From the NCBI RefSeq assembly GCF_042477335.2, contig NC_091256.1, forward strand, positions 39,276,001-39,340,000: a DNA stretch of 64,000 nt. Reading direction: 5' to 3'. The DNA is from Ovis canadensis (taxonomy: Eukaryota > Chordata > Mammalia > Artiodactyla > Bovidae). The notes under the pieces are model-generated. The model was not told the DNA's origin. It searched no databases and worked only from the letters and a program-made list of their open reading frames with translations. Numbering within the stretch: position 1 is the stretch's first letter; each line of letters starts with the position of its first letter. The position numbers and the translations under genes were made by a program. Shown here piece after piece: positions 45,733 through 57,253 of this stretch.

Positions 45733-45832
45733 CGATTATTTGTCTTGCTTGACTGTTTTTCTTTGGTTCTACATTTTCTCACTTCTCTGATTAAATCTAT
45801 TCTTTGAGACTTAAGGAAAGCCTAGGAGACTA

Positions 45833-46045
45833 TTTTTTTTTTTTTCTACAAACAAGCAGCAGACAGAGGAGATGGCAGGTGGATCTCTTTCTGCTCTCTG
45901 CCATGTAAAGATATAAGGAGAAGACAGCCATTCACAAACCAGGAAGAGAGCCCTCACCACACACTGGATCTGCTGAAGACCTGATCTTGGACTTTTCGGC
46001 ATCCAGAATTGTGAGAAATAAACATTGTTTAAAGAGAAGAAAAAA
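45833..46045 (+). mobile_element. MaLR-type LTR (MLT1/MST-like), 3' part
   Basis: The stretch carries 'ctctgccatgtaaagatata', 'aaccaggaagagagccctca' and 'cagaattgtgagaaataaac', the recognisable 3' half of mammalian MaLR LTRs, including their AATAAA. A T-run sits at the left edge. Confidence 0.72.
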
Positions 46046-48555
46046 AGAATAAAGTAATAAGAAATACCCCAAAGGCCTTGCCTTAGCTCCTGGTTATTTC
46101 ACAGGTTCAGGAGCTCAGCCCAGATTGACTCTTTTAGTCTCAATTCTAACCCCCCTGGCAGCGACACTAATTAGCCCAGCATGGCTTAGGAACCCATCCT
46201 AGGATGAGAACCAGGGAAGGGGGCCACAGACAGAGCTTCAGAGTCCCCGTCTGGGGCACAGGCAGTGTTGGTGAGGAAGGTTAGCACACAGCCCAGCACA
46301 TATCAACTCCAGTCTCTGCAGGGCAGCCTAGGGGTCCCAGAACCTACTTTTCTTCTGTAAGTGCTCTCTGATCCATGCAGTCAGGACCTGATCTCTCAGA
46401 CAAACGTCTGCACCCTGGTTAGAATATGAGCTCTATAAGGACAGAGGTTTTAATCCGTCCTGTTCACTTAATCCCAGAAATTAGAATAATGCTTGGCACC
46501 TTGGGAGGCACTCAAGCACATGGGACATCAAATAATGAAATTAACATCTCCATTCCTGGAAGGGGAAGGGGGACAGCTTGACAGCCAAGGAGTGGCATGC
46601 ACAGGAGAGAGGATCAGAATAGAATCTCTAAAAGGGGCCCTGCTGGAGGCACTGACCTACCCAGTTTCTGGGCTCTGAATGTGGTTATGAAGCAGCACAC
46701 AAGTCCTGATCTCTGAGAAGGTAAACACCATTTGCTAGATGCCAAACCTGTGTTCTCAGCATTGACAGGCCTAGGTTTACTATTTCTTTGGTCCTGTGAT
46801 TCCTGGCTACCTTTAAGCCTCTCTGAGGCTTAAAATAGTTTATTAGTAAATAGACCACCAGGTTATTGAGATAAAACTATTTAACATATTAAATGCTGCC
46901 TTGTACGTACTGCATGCAAGCAGTTCTATAAATATTTATTGACTCTTGCAAAACATGGTGTTGGGTTTTGTGTTGTTTCGTGGTGGGTAAATTGGGAATA
47001 GGGTAGAACGGTAGCTATGTAATTTACTATAGGCCTTGGGTTCTTAGAGGAGATGGAATTGACTGGTATAATTAGCATTTCTCACACAAGAATAGCCCTG
47101 CCTTCACCTGATTCCTTTTGTGGAAATGCTGTTCTTTCTGAATGAAGGCAAAGCTTTGGTCCATCAGCAGGAGCCCTAAACACAGCATGGGCCATGTGAG
47201 GGGGATGATGGCATTTGTCTTGCCCACAGATTCCTTCCTACCCACAGTGTGGGCAGAGGGCAGATAGGAGCTAACGGCGCCTATGGAGCAAGTTCCTGGC
47301 CTCATTCACTCTGTCTCCTCCCCACCTGGCTTCTGGTCCCAGGATTCTCAAGCTTAGTTCAGCCTCTCTGAATCTCCCTCTGTGACCCCGATCCTGCCAC
47401 CTCCATCCCTCAGATTCCCTTCAGACCTGCCTTCCTACCTCCCCTCCTTCCACAGCCTCACTGCCTCTTCTGCTTTGGTTTTGATGCCCTGCTCCCAACT
47501 CTCCCAGGGCTCACCACCCCCACCCCACCCCCTCATCCTATACTGGCCTGAGAAACATGTGACCCAGGCCCTGCTCCCCCAGAGACTCCCCCCGACCCTC
47601 CCTCCCTCCGTCCCTCAGTTTGGCCTCACAGGGCAGCCACTTTGTGTTTGAGAGTCATCCCTCTCCTCCGGATGTTCCATTATCCACCTCCAGCCGTTAG
47701 GGACACAGTGACAATCTGAACCCAATGGAGAATACCAGAGAAATTTTTAACAGAGAAAAAAAAAGAACAGATAATTTCAAAAGGACATTAAGCTCTATTC
47801 AGGGACACAATCTCCAATCAACAAAATGAAAGGCAAGCGGTGGCCCCACGGGGACCAACTGAAAGGCAGCCGGTTGGTGAGAATGTTCTGGATTCAGCTT
47901 CTCACACGCGGGGCCTCCCTCACTCTCAGCGACAGCCCCCTCCCCGGCAACCAGCCCCGCCCGCCCTGGGTGGTGATCAGGTCCGGACTCCACAAGCGAC
48001 AGGGCCTGGGGCCTCCCTGCCAGTGGGGCTTCCTCCCTGACAGGACTCACAAAGGCTCCCTCACCAGGGGTAACAGCAGGACCGCACTTGGCTGACAGAA
48101 TCCTTTGGCAGAAAAATGCCTTCTGAGTCAGGCCTCAGAAATAATTAACCCTCGGGATGTTTTCTGGAGCACCGAATTGGGTTTAATGTTGAAGATGCAG
48201 GGAGTGATGAAGTCTTCTGAAGGTGAGGGAGGGAATGCTCGGGCAGTCAGAGCCCTCCCAGTTAGCTAGAACCTGCTCTCAGGGCCTCAAGACTGCTCTG
48301 AGAGGCAGGCAGAAGGCCATTCTTTCCTTAAGAGACTCTTCTGGAGGCCTGTTTCCATTTAGGGGCTTTTCATAACACGTGTGTCAGGCAGTAAACAAAT
48401 AAGAAGAGCCGCTCTTTGTTGCTAAATATGGTGCCGAGTGCTCAGAGAAGATACAAGTGAAATCTGTATCTTGACCAAGCCTTGGGGAACTCACCACCTG
48501 GGTAGAGAAGTGAGACAGGAACACAAGAATCAATTTGATAGTCTGTTGGTCACGC
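46046..48555. other. Mostly unassigned sequence
   Basis: An L2 3' end is likely at 46355-46520 ('gttagaatatgagctctata'). 47380-47650 is a C-rich, pyrimidine-biased stretch. 47826-48090 is GC-rich with a local concentration of CpG. No coding region could be supported. Confidence 0.45.
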
Positions 48556-48612
48556 AATCATACAGTCCACGGGGTCACAAAGGGTTGGACATGACTGAGT
48601 GACTAACACAGA
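48556..48612 (+). mobile_element. BovA SINE 3' fragment
   Basis: 'cagtccacggggtcacaaag' to 'catgactgagtgactaacac' is the last 57 bases of a BovA unit. Confidence 0.8.
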
Positions 48613-49124
48613 TGCATTCACACCTTCAGTGTAAAAGGAGAAAAGGCATCTTCTTGAGCCTAAGTAGATCACTTTACACATGTAGACCAGGAGCCCAAAG
48701 ACTTGCTAAGATAACAATGTTGCCCATGATTTATATTGGTTCTCCCTTCTAAGGAAGACTTTAGAGCTCCCTGCCAATGTCTCAGTGAGATTTGGTCAGA
48801 TTCTCCTCTTTCATTTCCTCCTTAACAAGGGCAAAATTTCTTATCCTCATTTAACAACCAGGAAAGTTAAGACACAGGCCACTGGTTGGCCTGCCTTACA
48901 ACCAGCCCCAGGTCTACACAGACTCAAAGGTGCAGACACTGGCACCTCCATCATCATGCACACAGTAAATTCATTAAGTTTTCAATTGTTAAGTGCACTT
49001 TGAGAAGAGGCATAATCCAAGGAGAATCAGAGAATTCGAGAACGATAGGCGTCACACTGGGGCTTACCATCAACACAGATAACACTGGTATACTGGATTA
49101 TGATGCCATGGGAGATAGCTCTGG
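48613..49124. other. Unassigned sequence
   Basis: No feature was recognised. Confidence 0.45.
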
Positions 49125-49354
49125 TGTCAACCAACACTTTTATAAAAAGTCAAAAAACAAATAGCAAATATTGTAGGCTTTGTTGGCCAAATACTAACTC
49201 TACTGCATATTATTTTTTCAACATGCTAAAAATGTGTTAAAAAACATATAACTTAAAATTCACCATCTTTCCCAAGGGGGAAAGATACTCTCTTCAAAAA
49301 ATAATGTTGGGAAAATTGGATATCCCTATGCAAAAGAATGAAGTTGTATCCTTA

Positions 49355-49919
49355 CCTTCAGTTCAGTTCAGTTCAGTTCAGTTCATTTCAGTCGCTCAGT
49401 CAGGTCCAACTCTTTGCGACCCCATGAATTGCAGCACGCCAGGCCTCCCTGTCCATCACCAACTCCTGGAGTTCATTCAGGCTCACGTCCATTGAGTCAG
49501 TGATGCCATCCAGCCATCTCATCCTCTGTTGTCCCCTTCTCCTGCCCCCAATCCCTCCCAGCATCAGAGTCTTTTCCAATGAGTCAACTCTTCGCATGAG
49601 GTGGCCAAAGTACTGGAGTTTCAGCTGTAGCATCATTTCTTCTAAAGAAATCCCAGGGCTGAACTCCTTCAGGATGGACAGGTTGGATCTCCTTGCAGTC
49701 CAAGGGACTCTTAAGAGTCTTCTCCAACACCACAGTTCAAAAGCATCAATTCTTCAGAGCTCAGCCTTCTTCACAGTTCAACTCTCACATCCATACATGA
49801 CCACAGGAAAAACCATAGCTTTGACTAGACAGACCTTAGTTGGCAAAGTAATATCTCTGCTTTTGAATATGCTATCTAGGTTGGTCATACCTTTTCTTCC
49901 AAGGAGTAAGCGTCTTTTA
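49355..49919 (-). mobile_element. BovB LINE in L1
   Basis: This reversed copy has a long aactg-type tail (five rounds, 49361-49386) and is 5'-truncated after 'aaaagacgcttactccttgg'. The left L1 piece stops at its tail and the right piece resumes at 'atacacaaaaatgaactcaa'. Confidence 0.95.
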
Positions 49920-50408
49920 CATACACAAAAATGAACTCAAAATAGATTAAAAACCTAAACATAAGACCCAAAACTATAAAATCCTTAGAAAAAAACATAA
50001 GGGAAAGCTTCTTGACATTGGACTTGCAATGGTTTCTTGGTTATAATACCAAAAGTAGAGACAATAGAAGCAACGGTACACAAATGGGATGACATCAAAC
50101 CTGAAAGCTTTTATACACCAAAGGACACATCAACAGATTAAAAAGGCAACCTATGAAGTGGGAGAAAATATTTGCAAGTCACGTTCCTGATAAAGGGTTA
50201 GTATCCAGGATATATAAAGAAATGCTAGAATTCAACAACAAAAAATCAAATAACCCAATTAAAAATAGGCAAAGGACTTGAATAGACATTTCTCCAAAGA
50301 TGATATATAAGTGGCCAACAAACATATGATAAAAATACTCGACTTCACCAATTATCAAAGAAATGGAAATAAAAACCACAATGAGATACCACCTCACTCA
50401 TTAGAATA

Positions 50409-50618
50409 TTGTTGCTGTTTAGTAGCTAAGTCATGTCCGATTCTTTTGTGACCTCATGGACTGTAGCCTGCCAGGTTCTTCTGTCCATGGGATTTCCCAG
50501 GCAAGAAGGCTGGAGTAGGCTGTCATTTCCTTCTCTGGGGGATTTTCCTGACCCAGGGGTAAAACCCACATCTCCTGCACTGCAGGTGGATTCTTTGCCG
50601 CTGAGCCACCAGGGAAGC
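50409..50618 (-). mobile_element. Bov-tA SINE in L1
   Basis: This reversed copy is flanked by the exact 14-base duplication cactcattagaata at 50395-50408 and 50619-50632. Confidence 0.96.
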
Positions 50619-50655
50619 CACTCATTAGAATAATTATTACTCAGAAAACCTGTAA

Positions 50656-50770
50656 GGGCTTCCCTGGTGGCTCAGCGGCAAAGAATCCACCTGCAGGAGA
50701 AGACATGGGTTGGATCTCCGATCTGGGAAGATCCCACATGTCATGCAGCCACTAAGTCCATTTGCTACAA
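50656..50770 (+). mobile_element. CHR SINE, partial
   Basis: It begins 'gggcttccctggtggctcag' and continues through 'gatcccacatgtcatgcagc'. The 3' part is lost or diverged. Confidence 0.8.
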
Positions 50771-50977
50771 CTATTGAGCTTGTATGAAATTAAGTCATGA
50801 ATTCCCTTCAAACATAGGAGGCAGCTTCTAGGTTCTTCTGGTCCAGAAACATACCACCCAATGGTTCTTCGGAGTCAAGCCCAAGAGTAAACAGATGCTA
50901 ATAAGGCTGATTTGTCCTATTGCTGTTTTTTAAAAAGAAGTTTAAAAGCTTTAAATAGACTCAGAAATCTCATTTTT

Positions 50978-51058
50978 TGATATGAAAGTGTTAATCTCTC
51001 AGTTCTGTCCAACTCTTTGCAACCCCATGGACTATAGCCCACCAGGCTCCTTTATCCA
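50978..51058 (-). mobile_element. BovA SINE fragment
   Basis: A short reversed BovA unit, 'ctctcagttctgtccaactc' to 'agcccaccaggctcctttat', sits inside the L1. Confidence 0.85.
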
Positions 51059-51537
51059 AAAAAATTGAAGCAGGATCTCAAAGGGATATTTGCATACCCA
51101 TGTTGATAGCAGCACTATTCACAATACTCAAGAGATGAAAGCTTAAAATGGTTAAGATAGTAAATTGTATGTTACGTCTTTTTACCACAATTAAAAAATA
51201 ATAATTTAAAGGACCTGCCAGAAAAATTTTTTTAACTAGTTTGACCCATTTAAGTGTACAATTTAGTGTGCATGTGCACATGTGTAACAACCCTTTAAGA
51301 ATGTAAAAAGCCATCCCCGGTGTGCAAGCTTTATGTATCAAACAGGCTGTAACTAAATTTGACCCATAGGACATAGTTTGCTGACCCTCCATGCAGGATC
51401 AATACACATAAGACCCAGATTTGGTAAAATGTAAAGGCTCTAAAGCAGGACAAAGGAGAATCATCATATACTTGAGATAATAGTGTGGTTGTTAAGATTG
51501 GTGCCTTAGACAGACTTATAGCCACATCCTGGGTATA

Positions 51538-51736
51538 TAATGTGGGTCAGATGGTAAAGAATCTGCCTCTGAGGCAGGAGACCAGGGTTCGATCCCTGGG
51601 TCAGGAAGATCCCCTAGAGAAGGAAATGGCAGCCCACTCCAGTATTTTTGCCTGGGAAATCCCGTGAACAGAAGAGCCTGGTGGGCTACAGTCCATGGGG
51701 TCACAAAGAGTCAGACACAACTGAGCTACTTTCACT
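51538..51736 (+). mobile_element. Bov-tA SINE
   Basis: Head 'gggtcagatggtaaagaatc', B-box-like 'ggttcgatccctgggtcag', and end 'tcagacacaactgagctact'. Confidence 0.93.
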
Positions 51737-51890
51737 GGGTGTAGAACCTTAGACAAGTTACTTAGCTTCCCTATCCCCAGTTACCTCATCAGTAAATTGG
51801 GGTGATAACTGAACCTTCCTTGTAGAGTTGTTGTGAGGACTAAATGAGATAACACATTGTAAGCACTTGGCATACTGCTGGCCACACAGG
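51737..51890 (+). mobile_element. MIR SINE
   Basis: Clear forward MIR: 'ttagacaagttacttagctt', 'ggactaaatgagataacaca' and 'gtaagcacttggcatac'. Confidence 0.85.
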
Positions 51891-52163
51891 AAGATCACGG
51901 TAAACTTGGGCCTCTATCCATATTTCAAGTAAAGGAATTGTGAGAAAGATGTCTGGTTAATCACACTATCAAGGTTGAAACCGTTGCAATTCCAAGATGA
52001 GGCAGGGGTCAAATAATTCTGCTCAGTCTGGGAAGCCTCTGGATGCGTGTAGGCTACAAAAACTGACTGCAGTTCACACTGTTACTGACCAGGGCTTCTG
52101 GCCTCCTCAGAAATTTGATAAGAAGCCAGGCAAGAAATTCAGGAAACGCTTTACTGGGGTCCC

Positions 52164-52640
52164 TGTTGCAGCAGGAGGGAGCAAAAACAAATAACAGTTT
52201 CTTTTGCTTGCTCCCTGAGTGGGGGCAAGCTGGTTCCTCATATGAGGTGTGTCCAGGGGTCAGTCCAGAGGGGTGGCTTAGGTGGTTTGCTCACTCCTTC
52301 GGTGGTGATGAGTGCAGGGGACATGCGCAGTACTCTTCCTTCACTCCCAACGTCCTGCTTTTTTGTTCCCAGCTCTTCAGAAATGGCAGTTGGGTTTTTG
52401 GTCTTTTTATATCTTGTGGTCCAAGATAGATTTGCCCTCACTGCTCATGCACGCAGTTATTTTTAGTTCCTCATAATTTCTTTGTATTTTGTTGCTCAAG
52501 GAGACATGTGTCCAGGTACAAGCATAGCAGCAAAAGGTCCCAGGTCTCAGGTCCCAGCCTGTCTGTCTGGTCCCATTGCCCTGGGGCTCTTGGGTGGGAA
52601 GCTAGGCCCCCTTGAGTTCACCGATGGTGCTGTTTGAACC
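52164..52640 (+). mobile_element. Possible ruminant ERV LTR
   Basis: The stretch starts 'tgttgcagcaggagggagca' and carries 'ttttgcttgctccctgagtg', a style I associate with bovine ERV LTRs. I cannot fix the right end, an AATAAA or flanking duplications. Treat this as a guess. Confidence 0.3.
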
Positions 52641-52989
52641 CTGCCCATTTGGCCCCCTGCTTCCCCAGCCCGTTGGCCTCAAACTTTAATGCCAGGGAGA
52701 GACTACCCCTACCAGAGAGCATTTCCCTTCCAGGCAGGAGAAGTGGAGGCAACCAGATGGAACCAGTGATGAGGGGCGTCACAAGAAAGAGAGCTTGGGG
52801 CTCCAAGGGTTAGGCCAAAACCTCAGAGGCCAAGCCCTCCACACACAACCCCGAGGGCTGCTTTTCTTTGCTCCAGTGGGTGTGACAGTTGGCCAGGGGA
52901 CTAGGAACAGAAATTGATCTGTGCACACCCTGGCTTCTTAGCAGGCATCAGAGAAATTAAGGACAGGGTTGAGAATTCTGACACACCCC

Positions 52990-53310
52990 TCAAAAGCCTA
53001 CCCCGCCCCATCAGCTGTCTTCACTGGAGGCCCACTGCGTAGACCCTGGGGAACCAGTGGGAGGTTAAACGGGAAACCAAGTCGGGGCTGGTCCCTGGCT
53101 GTACAGGGTTCACATTGATCCACAGGCTCAAACAGCCTCCCCCGCCCCATCAGCAGCCTTCACTGGAGGCCCACTGCGTGGACCCTGGGGAGCCAGCGGG
53201 AGGTTAAATGGGAAACCAAGTCGGGGCTGGTCCCTGGCTATACAGAGTTCACGTTGATCCACAGGCTCACCCTGCCCAACCATCAGTAGGCTCTCCTCAG
53301 GGGTCACTGC
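52990..53310 (+). repeat. 139-bp tandem duplication with a decayed third unit
   Basis: Unit one (about 52990-53128) and unit two (about 53129-53267) share long blocks, for example 'cttcactggaggcccactgc' and 'gtcggggctggtccctggct', at a constant offset of 139 bases. From about 53268 a third, strongly diverged partial unit is visible ('ccctgcccaaccatcag'). Confidence 0.9.
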
Positions 53311-53891
53311 GGCCCTGCCTTAAAGAGCACCAGTGAGCCAGGTGGTGGGCAGGGATCCTTTGTTGTTAGCAGAAAAACAACCACAGATCAGATTTCAAGG
53401 CTTTGGGTTTCCACCTCCTACTTCCAGTGTTTTCTCAATAGCTGCAGGAACAGGAACCCCAGAGGGGAGGTGGCCACCAGCCCTCAGCACAAAGGGCAGG
53501 AACCTCTCCGAGCCCCACCCAGCTCCCACTGCTGGTGGGGCCTGGGAGCAGCCCTGACTTTCCTCAGTCGGGGAGACAGAGGAGTCTGTAGGAGCCTCCA
53601 GGAGTTCTGAGGAGCAAGCCTAGATGGTTCTGACTCCAAGGACAAAGCACCTCCAAAATCCACACCAGGAACTCAACCAAGAAGAACAAAAAAAGCAAAC
53701 AAAATCAATTCCCCCTACTCCTCCAGAAGACAGAGTTTTCATCAGCCAAAGTTTATGTGTTCAGAGACACCTTTATCCTGTGCAAGGACCCCACCCTCTT
53801 TAGTAGTCTTCTTTCCCCTTCCTCCTGGGGAAAAAAAAAAGGAGATAAGTTCCTCCCCATTCACGCTGAAACCCTCCTAAACTGAACTTGA

Positions 53892-54066
53892 ATTGAAAGT
53901 CGTGTCTGACTCTTTGCGACCCCATGGACTATACAGTCCGTGGAACTCTCCAGGCCGGAATACTGGAGTGGGGAGCCTTTCCCTTCTCCAGGGGATCGTC
54001 CCAACCCAGGGATCCAACCCAGGTCTCCCACATTGCAGGCGGATTCTTTACCTGCTGAGCCACAGG
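53892..54066 (-). mobile_element. Bov-tA SINE
   Basis: This reversed copy runs from 'aagtcgtgtctgactctttg' to the head 'tctttacctgctgagccac'. Confidence 0.93.
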
Positions 54067-54114
54067 TATCAGCAATAAATGGCTTATGAATTACTTCTCC
54101 CATTGTGAGCTAGT

Positions 54115-54528
54115 TTCAAAACTCCTGTTAGGATAACAACAAGGAACTACTGTAAAGCACAGGGAACTATGTGCAATATCTTGTAATAGCCTATAATGGA
54201 AAAGCATCTGAAAAAGAATATTATATATATTTATATTATGTATAAAAAACAGAATCACTTAGCTGTACACCTGAAACTAATACACTATTATAAATCAATT
54301 ATACTTCAAAATAAAATAAAATAGATGGAAAGTCATTCAGCAAATAAGAAAAAACTGGAGTTAGGATGAGAAATGTGTATTCAATAAGACTGTAATAACT
54401 AGACTTATCTTGGTGATCATTTCATAATGTGTAAAAATATTGTATCACTATGTTATATGCCTGAAACTGATATAACACTGTGGGTCAGTTATAAATCAAT
54501 AATAAAAAAATTTTTGTAAAAAAAAAAA
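54115..54528 (+). mobile_element. Two L1 3' ends in succession
   Basis: 54115-54325 is a ruminant L1 terminus ('caatatcttgtaatagccta', 'gctgtacacctgaaactaat', 'aaatcaattatacttc'). 54395-54528 is a second, older L1 terminus ('ttggtgatcatttcataatg', 'ggtcagttataaatcaataa') with an A-run. Confidence 0.8.
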
Positions 54529-55198
54529 GACATGGATCTTTAGAGACTAAAAGTCACAAACCTCACAAACAGTGCCCTCTTTAAGCCTGGGCACTGGGTG
54601 CGAGGGTAGGGGGAGCATCGAGGCATGTTCAGACTGGGACCATGCCTGAGATCAGTGTCACTTGCACTTTTCATTGCAGTACCACCCCCATGACCCTTCC
54701 ACGGGTTAGTCGTTCCTCAAGCAGTGATATCACCAGCAGTCTTTCGGTTGGTGTCTGTAGTCATGCTGACCTGGGGGTACTCAGGCTTTATGAGATTCTC
54801 GGACCAGGCATCAAACCCCTTAGGGCTGGAGTCTCACCGTAGGCACACTCAGTTCAGCAGAAAGCAGCCGAAGCTAATAAAGGAAGATGTATTTTAGAGG
54901 TCATGCCCCAAAGTTGGCTCCATTCAACTGCAGATCCAGCTCTGACCAAGGCTGAGATAAAAATTAATATTATTGTGCATTTTAAACAATCTACTAGTCT
55001 TTCAAAGAGTACTGATTGATGAGCAGCAATTAACAGCTCAGTAATCAGTTGTAAATCGTCAATAAATGCTACCATTTCAAGTGTGCATTTTTTTCCTTCT
55101 TCATTTTCTCCTCTGTGCTCTCTGTCTCTGTTTTTAAACCAACATATATTTATTGACCTTCTTTAGTCAAAGTGGGCTAGGAGCCACAGAGCATAAAC
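54529..55198. other. Unassigned sequence
   Basis: No repeat family was recognised. 54945-55075 is AT-rich and carries several TAAT/ATTA-type motifs, noted in the findings. Confidence 0.45.
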
Positions 55199-55225
55199 AG
55201 ATACACCAGCCAAGTGTTTGCATTT

Positions 55226-55883
55226 GTTACTGTTCAGTTGCTATGTCGTGCCTGACTCTTTGCGACCCCATGGACTGCAGCACGCCAAGCTTTGCTGTCC
55301 TTCACTATCTCCTGGAGTTTGCTCAAACTCATGTTCACTGAGTCGGTGATGTCATCCAAGCACCTTATCTTCTGTCACCCCTTTCTCCTGCCTTCAATTT
55401 TTCCCAGCATTGAGGTCTTTTCCAGTGAGTCAGCTCTTCACATCAAGTGGCCAAAGTATTGGAGGTTCAGCTTCAGCATCAGTCCTTCCAATGAATATTC
55501 AGGGTTGATTTCCTTTAGGATTGGCTGGTTTGATCTCCTTGCTGTCCAAGAGACTCTCAAGAATTTTCTCCAGCACAACAATTTGAAAGCATCAGTTCTT
55601 CAGCACTCAGCCTTCTATATCATCCAACTCTCATATCTGTACATGACTACTGGAAAAATCATAGCTTTAAGTATATGGACTTTTGTTGGCAAAGTGATGT
55701 CTCTGTTTTTGAATACACTGTCTAGGTTTGTCATAGCCTTTTTTCTGAGGAGCAAGAATCTTTTAATTTCATGGCTGCAGTCACCGTCCACAGTGATTTT
55801 GGAGCCCAAGAAAATAAAATCTGTCACTGTTTCCACTTTTTCCCCATCTATTTGCCATGAAGTTATGGGACTGTATCTTAAAA
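55226..55883 (-). mobile_element. BovB LINE, diverged, with long target duplication
   Basis: This reversed BovB lacks the perfect aactg tail. The minus strand shows 'KVHILKAMIFPVVMYRYESW'. It is flanked by a 27-base duplication (55199-55225 and 55884-55910, about 25 of 27 identical), unusually long for this window. Confidence 0.95.
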
Positions 55884-55910
55884 AGATACAGCAGCCAAGT
55901 GTTTGCTTTT

Positions 55911-56497
55911 GAGAGATTCCTAGTCTGGCTAGGGTAGTAACACTGTACACACAGGGAAAAAAACCAAATGGCCAAAGTGCTGTGTGATGAATGCTGGCTC
56001 TGAAAAGGCAAGCTTCACACTCAGTGTTCAGGGAGTTTGCTTTTCAGTTGCTTGAGGGTTGTCAGCGACTTCTGTTTCCAAGGAGAAGCTTTCCTTTACA
56101 TCAGTGGTTCCCAAACTTGAAAGTCTATGCAGTAATGACACTAATTCTGTGAAAAAGGTGTTCCATTGGCCAAAAACATTTGGGAGACATGCAGATTTCC
56201 TTTTTTTGCAATTGAGATGCAACTGACTTATAATGTTGTATAAGGTCCCCTTACTGCTGAGCCCAAGAACTTCTAACCCTGTTTAGAAGGCCAAGAAAAA
56301 AGTTCATACCTCATTCTCTCTATGAACTTTCCCCTGCAAGTTCAGCCCGTATGATCCCTCTTTGCCCAAACGGCCAGAAGCACTTCCGTGTCACCAGCTC
56401 AGCACCCAACCACCTTCACGTGTTTCCTGTCTCTTTGTACAGTCCCGTACTTCACACCACTCAGCTTGTGCAGAATATATAGCAAATGCTCACTAAT
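55911..56497. other. Mostly unassigned
   Basis: A hAT-like terminus 'cagtggttcccaaacttg' lies at about 56103. A short reversed L1 3' piece is possible at 56195-56250. Nothing else was recognised. Confidence 0.4.
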
Positions 56498-57253
56498 AGC
56501 AGAAAGTGAAGAGGAACTAAAGAGCCTCTTGATGAAAGTGAAAGAGGAGAGTGAAAAAGTTGGCTTAAAGCTCAACATTCAGAAAACGAAGACATGGCAT
56601 CCGATCCCATCACTTCATGGCAAATAGATGGGGAAACAGTGGAAACAGCGTCAGACTTTATTTTTTAGGGCTCCAAAATCACTGCAGATGGTGACTGCAG
56701 CCATGAAATTAAAAGATGCTTACTCCTTGGAAGAAAAGTTATGACCAAACTAGATAGCATATTCAAAAGCAGAAACATTACTTTGCCAACAAAGGTCCAT
56801 CTAGTCAAGGCTATGGTTTTTCCAGTAGTCATGTATGTATGTGAGAGTTGGACTGTGAAGAAGGTTGAGCCCGAAGAATTGATGCTTTTGAACTGTGGTG
56901 TTGGAGAAGACTCTTGAGAGTCCCTTGGACTGCAAGGAGATCCAACCAGTTCATTCTGAAGGAAATCAGCCCTGCGATTTCTTTGGAAGGAATGATGCTA
57001 AAGCTGAAGCTCCAGTACTTTGGCCACCTCATGCGAAGAGTTGACTCATTGGAAAAGACTCTGATGGTGGGAGGGATTGGGGGCAGGAGGAGAAGGGGAC
57101 GACCGAGGATGAGATGGCTGGATGGCATCACTGACTCGATGGACGTGAGTCTGAGTGAACTCCGGGAGTTGGTGATGGACAGGGAGGCCTGGCGTGCTGC
57201 GATTCATGGGGTCGCAAAGTCGGACACGACTGAGGGACTGAACTGAACTGAAG
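56498..57253 (+). mobile_element. BovB LINE, 3' 0.75 kb
   Basis: It starts 'gcagaaagtgaagaggaact', just after the RT active-site codons, and ends 'gaactgaactgaa'. One open stretch (56914-57246) covers the C-terminal 110 codons. Confidence 0.96.

Larger units (their letters stand above)
49278..51200 (+). mobile_element. L1 LINE ORF2 3' part, third layer of the nest
   Basis: Forward L1 occurs in pieces: 49278-49354, 49920-50408 ('atccaggatatataaagaaa', 'gagataccacctcactcatt'), 50633-50655 and 51059-51200 ('atagcagcactattcacaat'). The last piece ends with the L1 3' terminus 'ttaaaatggttaagatag'. The coding sequence is broken. Confidence 0.8.
49225..51290 (-). mobile_element. L1 3' end, second layer of the nest
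   Basis: Reversed L1 sequence at 49225-49277 ('aacttaaaattcaccatctt') continues at about 51205-51290 ('cccatttaagtgtacaattt'). The two halves are adjacent in an intact L1 3' region. Confidence 0.55.
49125..51398 (+). mobile_element. Old hAT-like DNA transposon, outermost layer of a nest
   Basis: The left part 'gcaaatattgtaggctttgt' (about 49164) and the right part 'aatttgacccataggacata' then 'gtttgctgaccctcc' (about 51353-51390) are the two sides of one mammalian hAT-type non-autonomous element in the same orientation. About 2.1 kb of younger insertions separates them. Confidence 0.6.
51891..53889. other. Unassigned, GC-rich sequence
   Basis: No gene was recognised. A 65-codon open frame at 51997-52194 (basic C-terminus 'KFDKKPGKKFRKRFTGVPVA') and the stretch from 52164 could belong to an old LTR element. 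52990-53310 carries a tandem duplication, listed separately. Confidence 0.45.
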
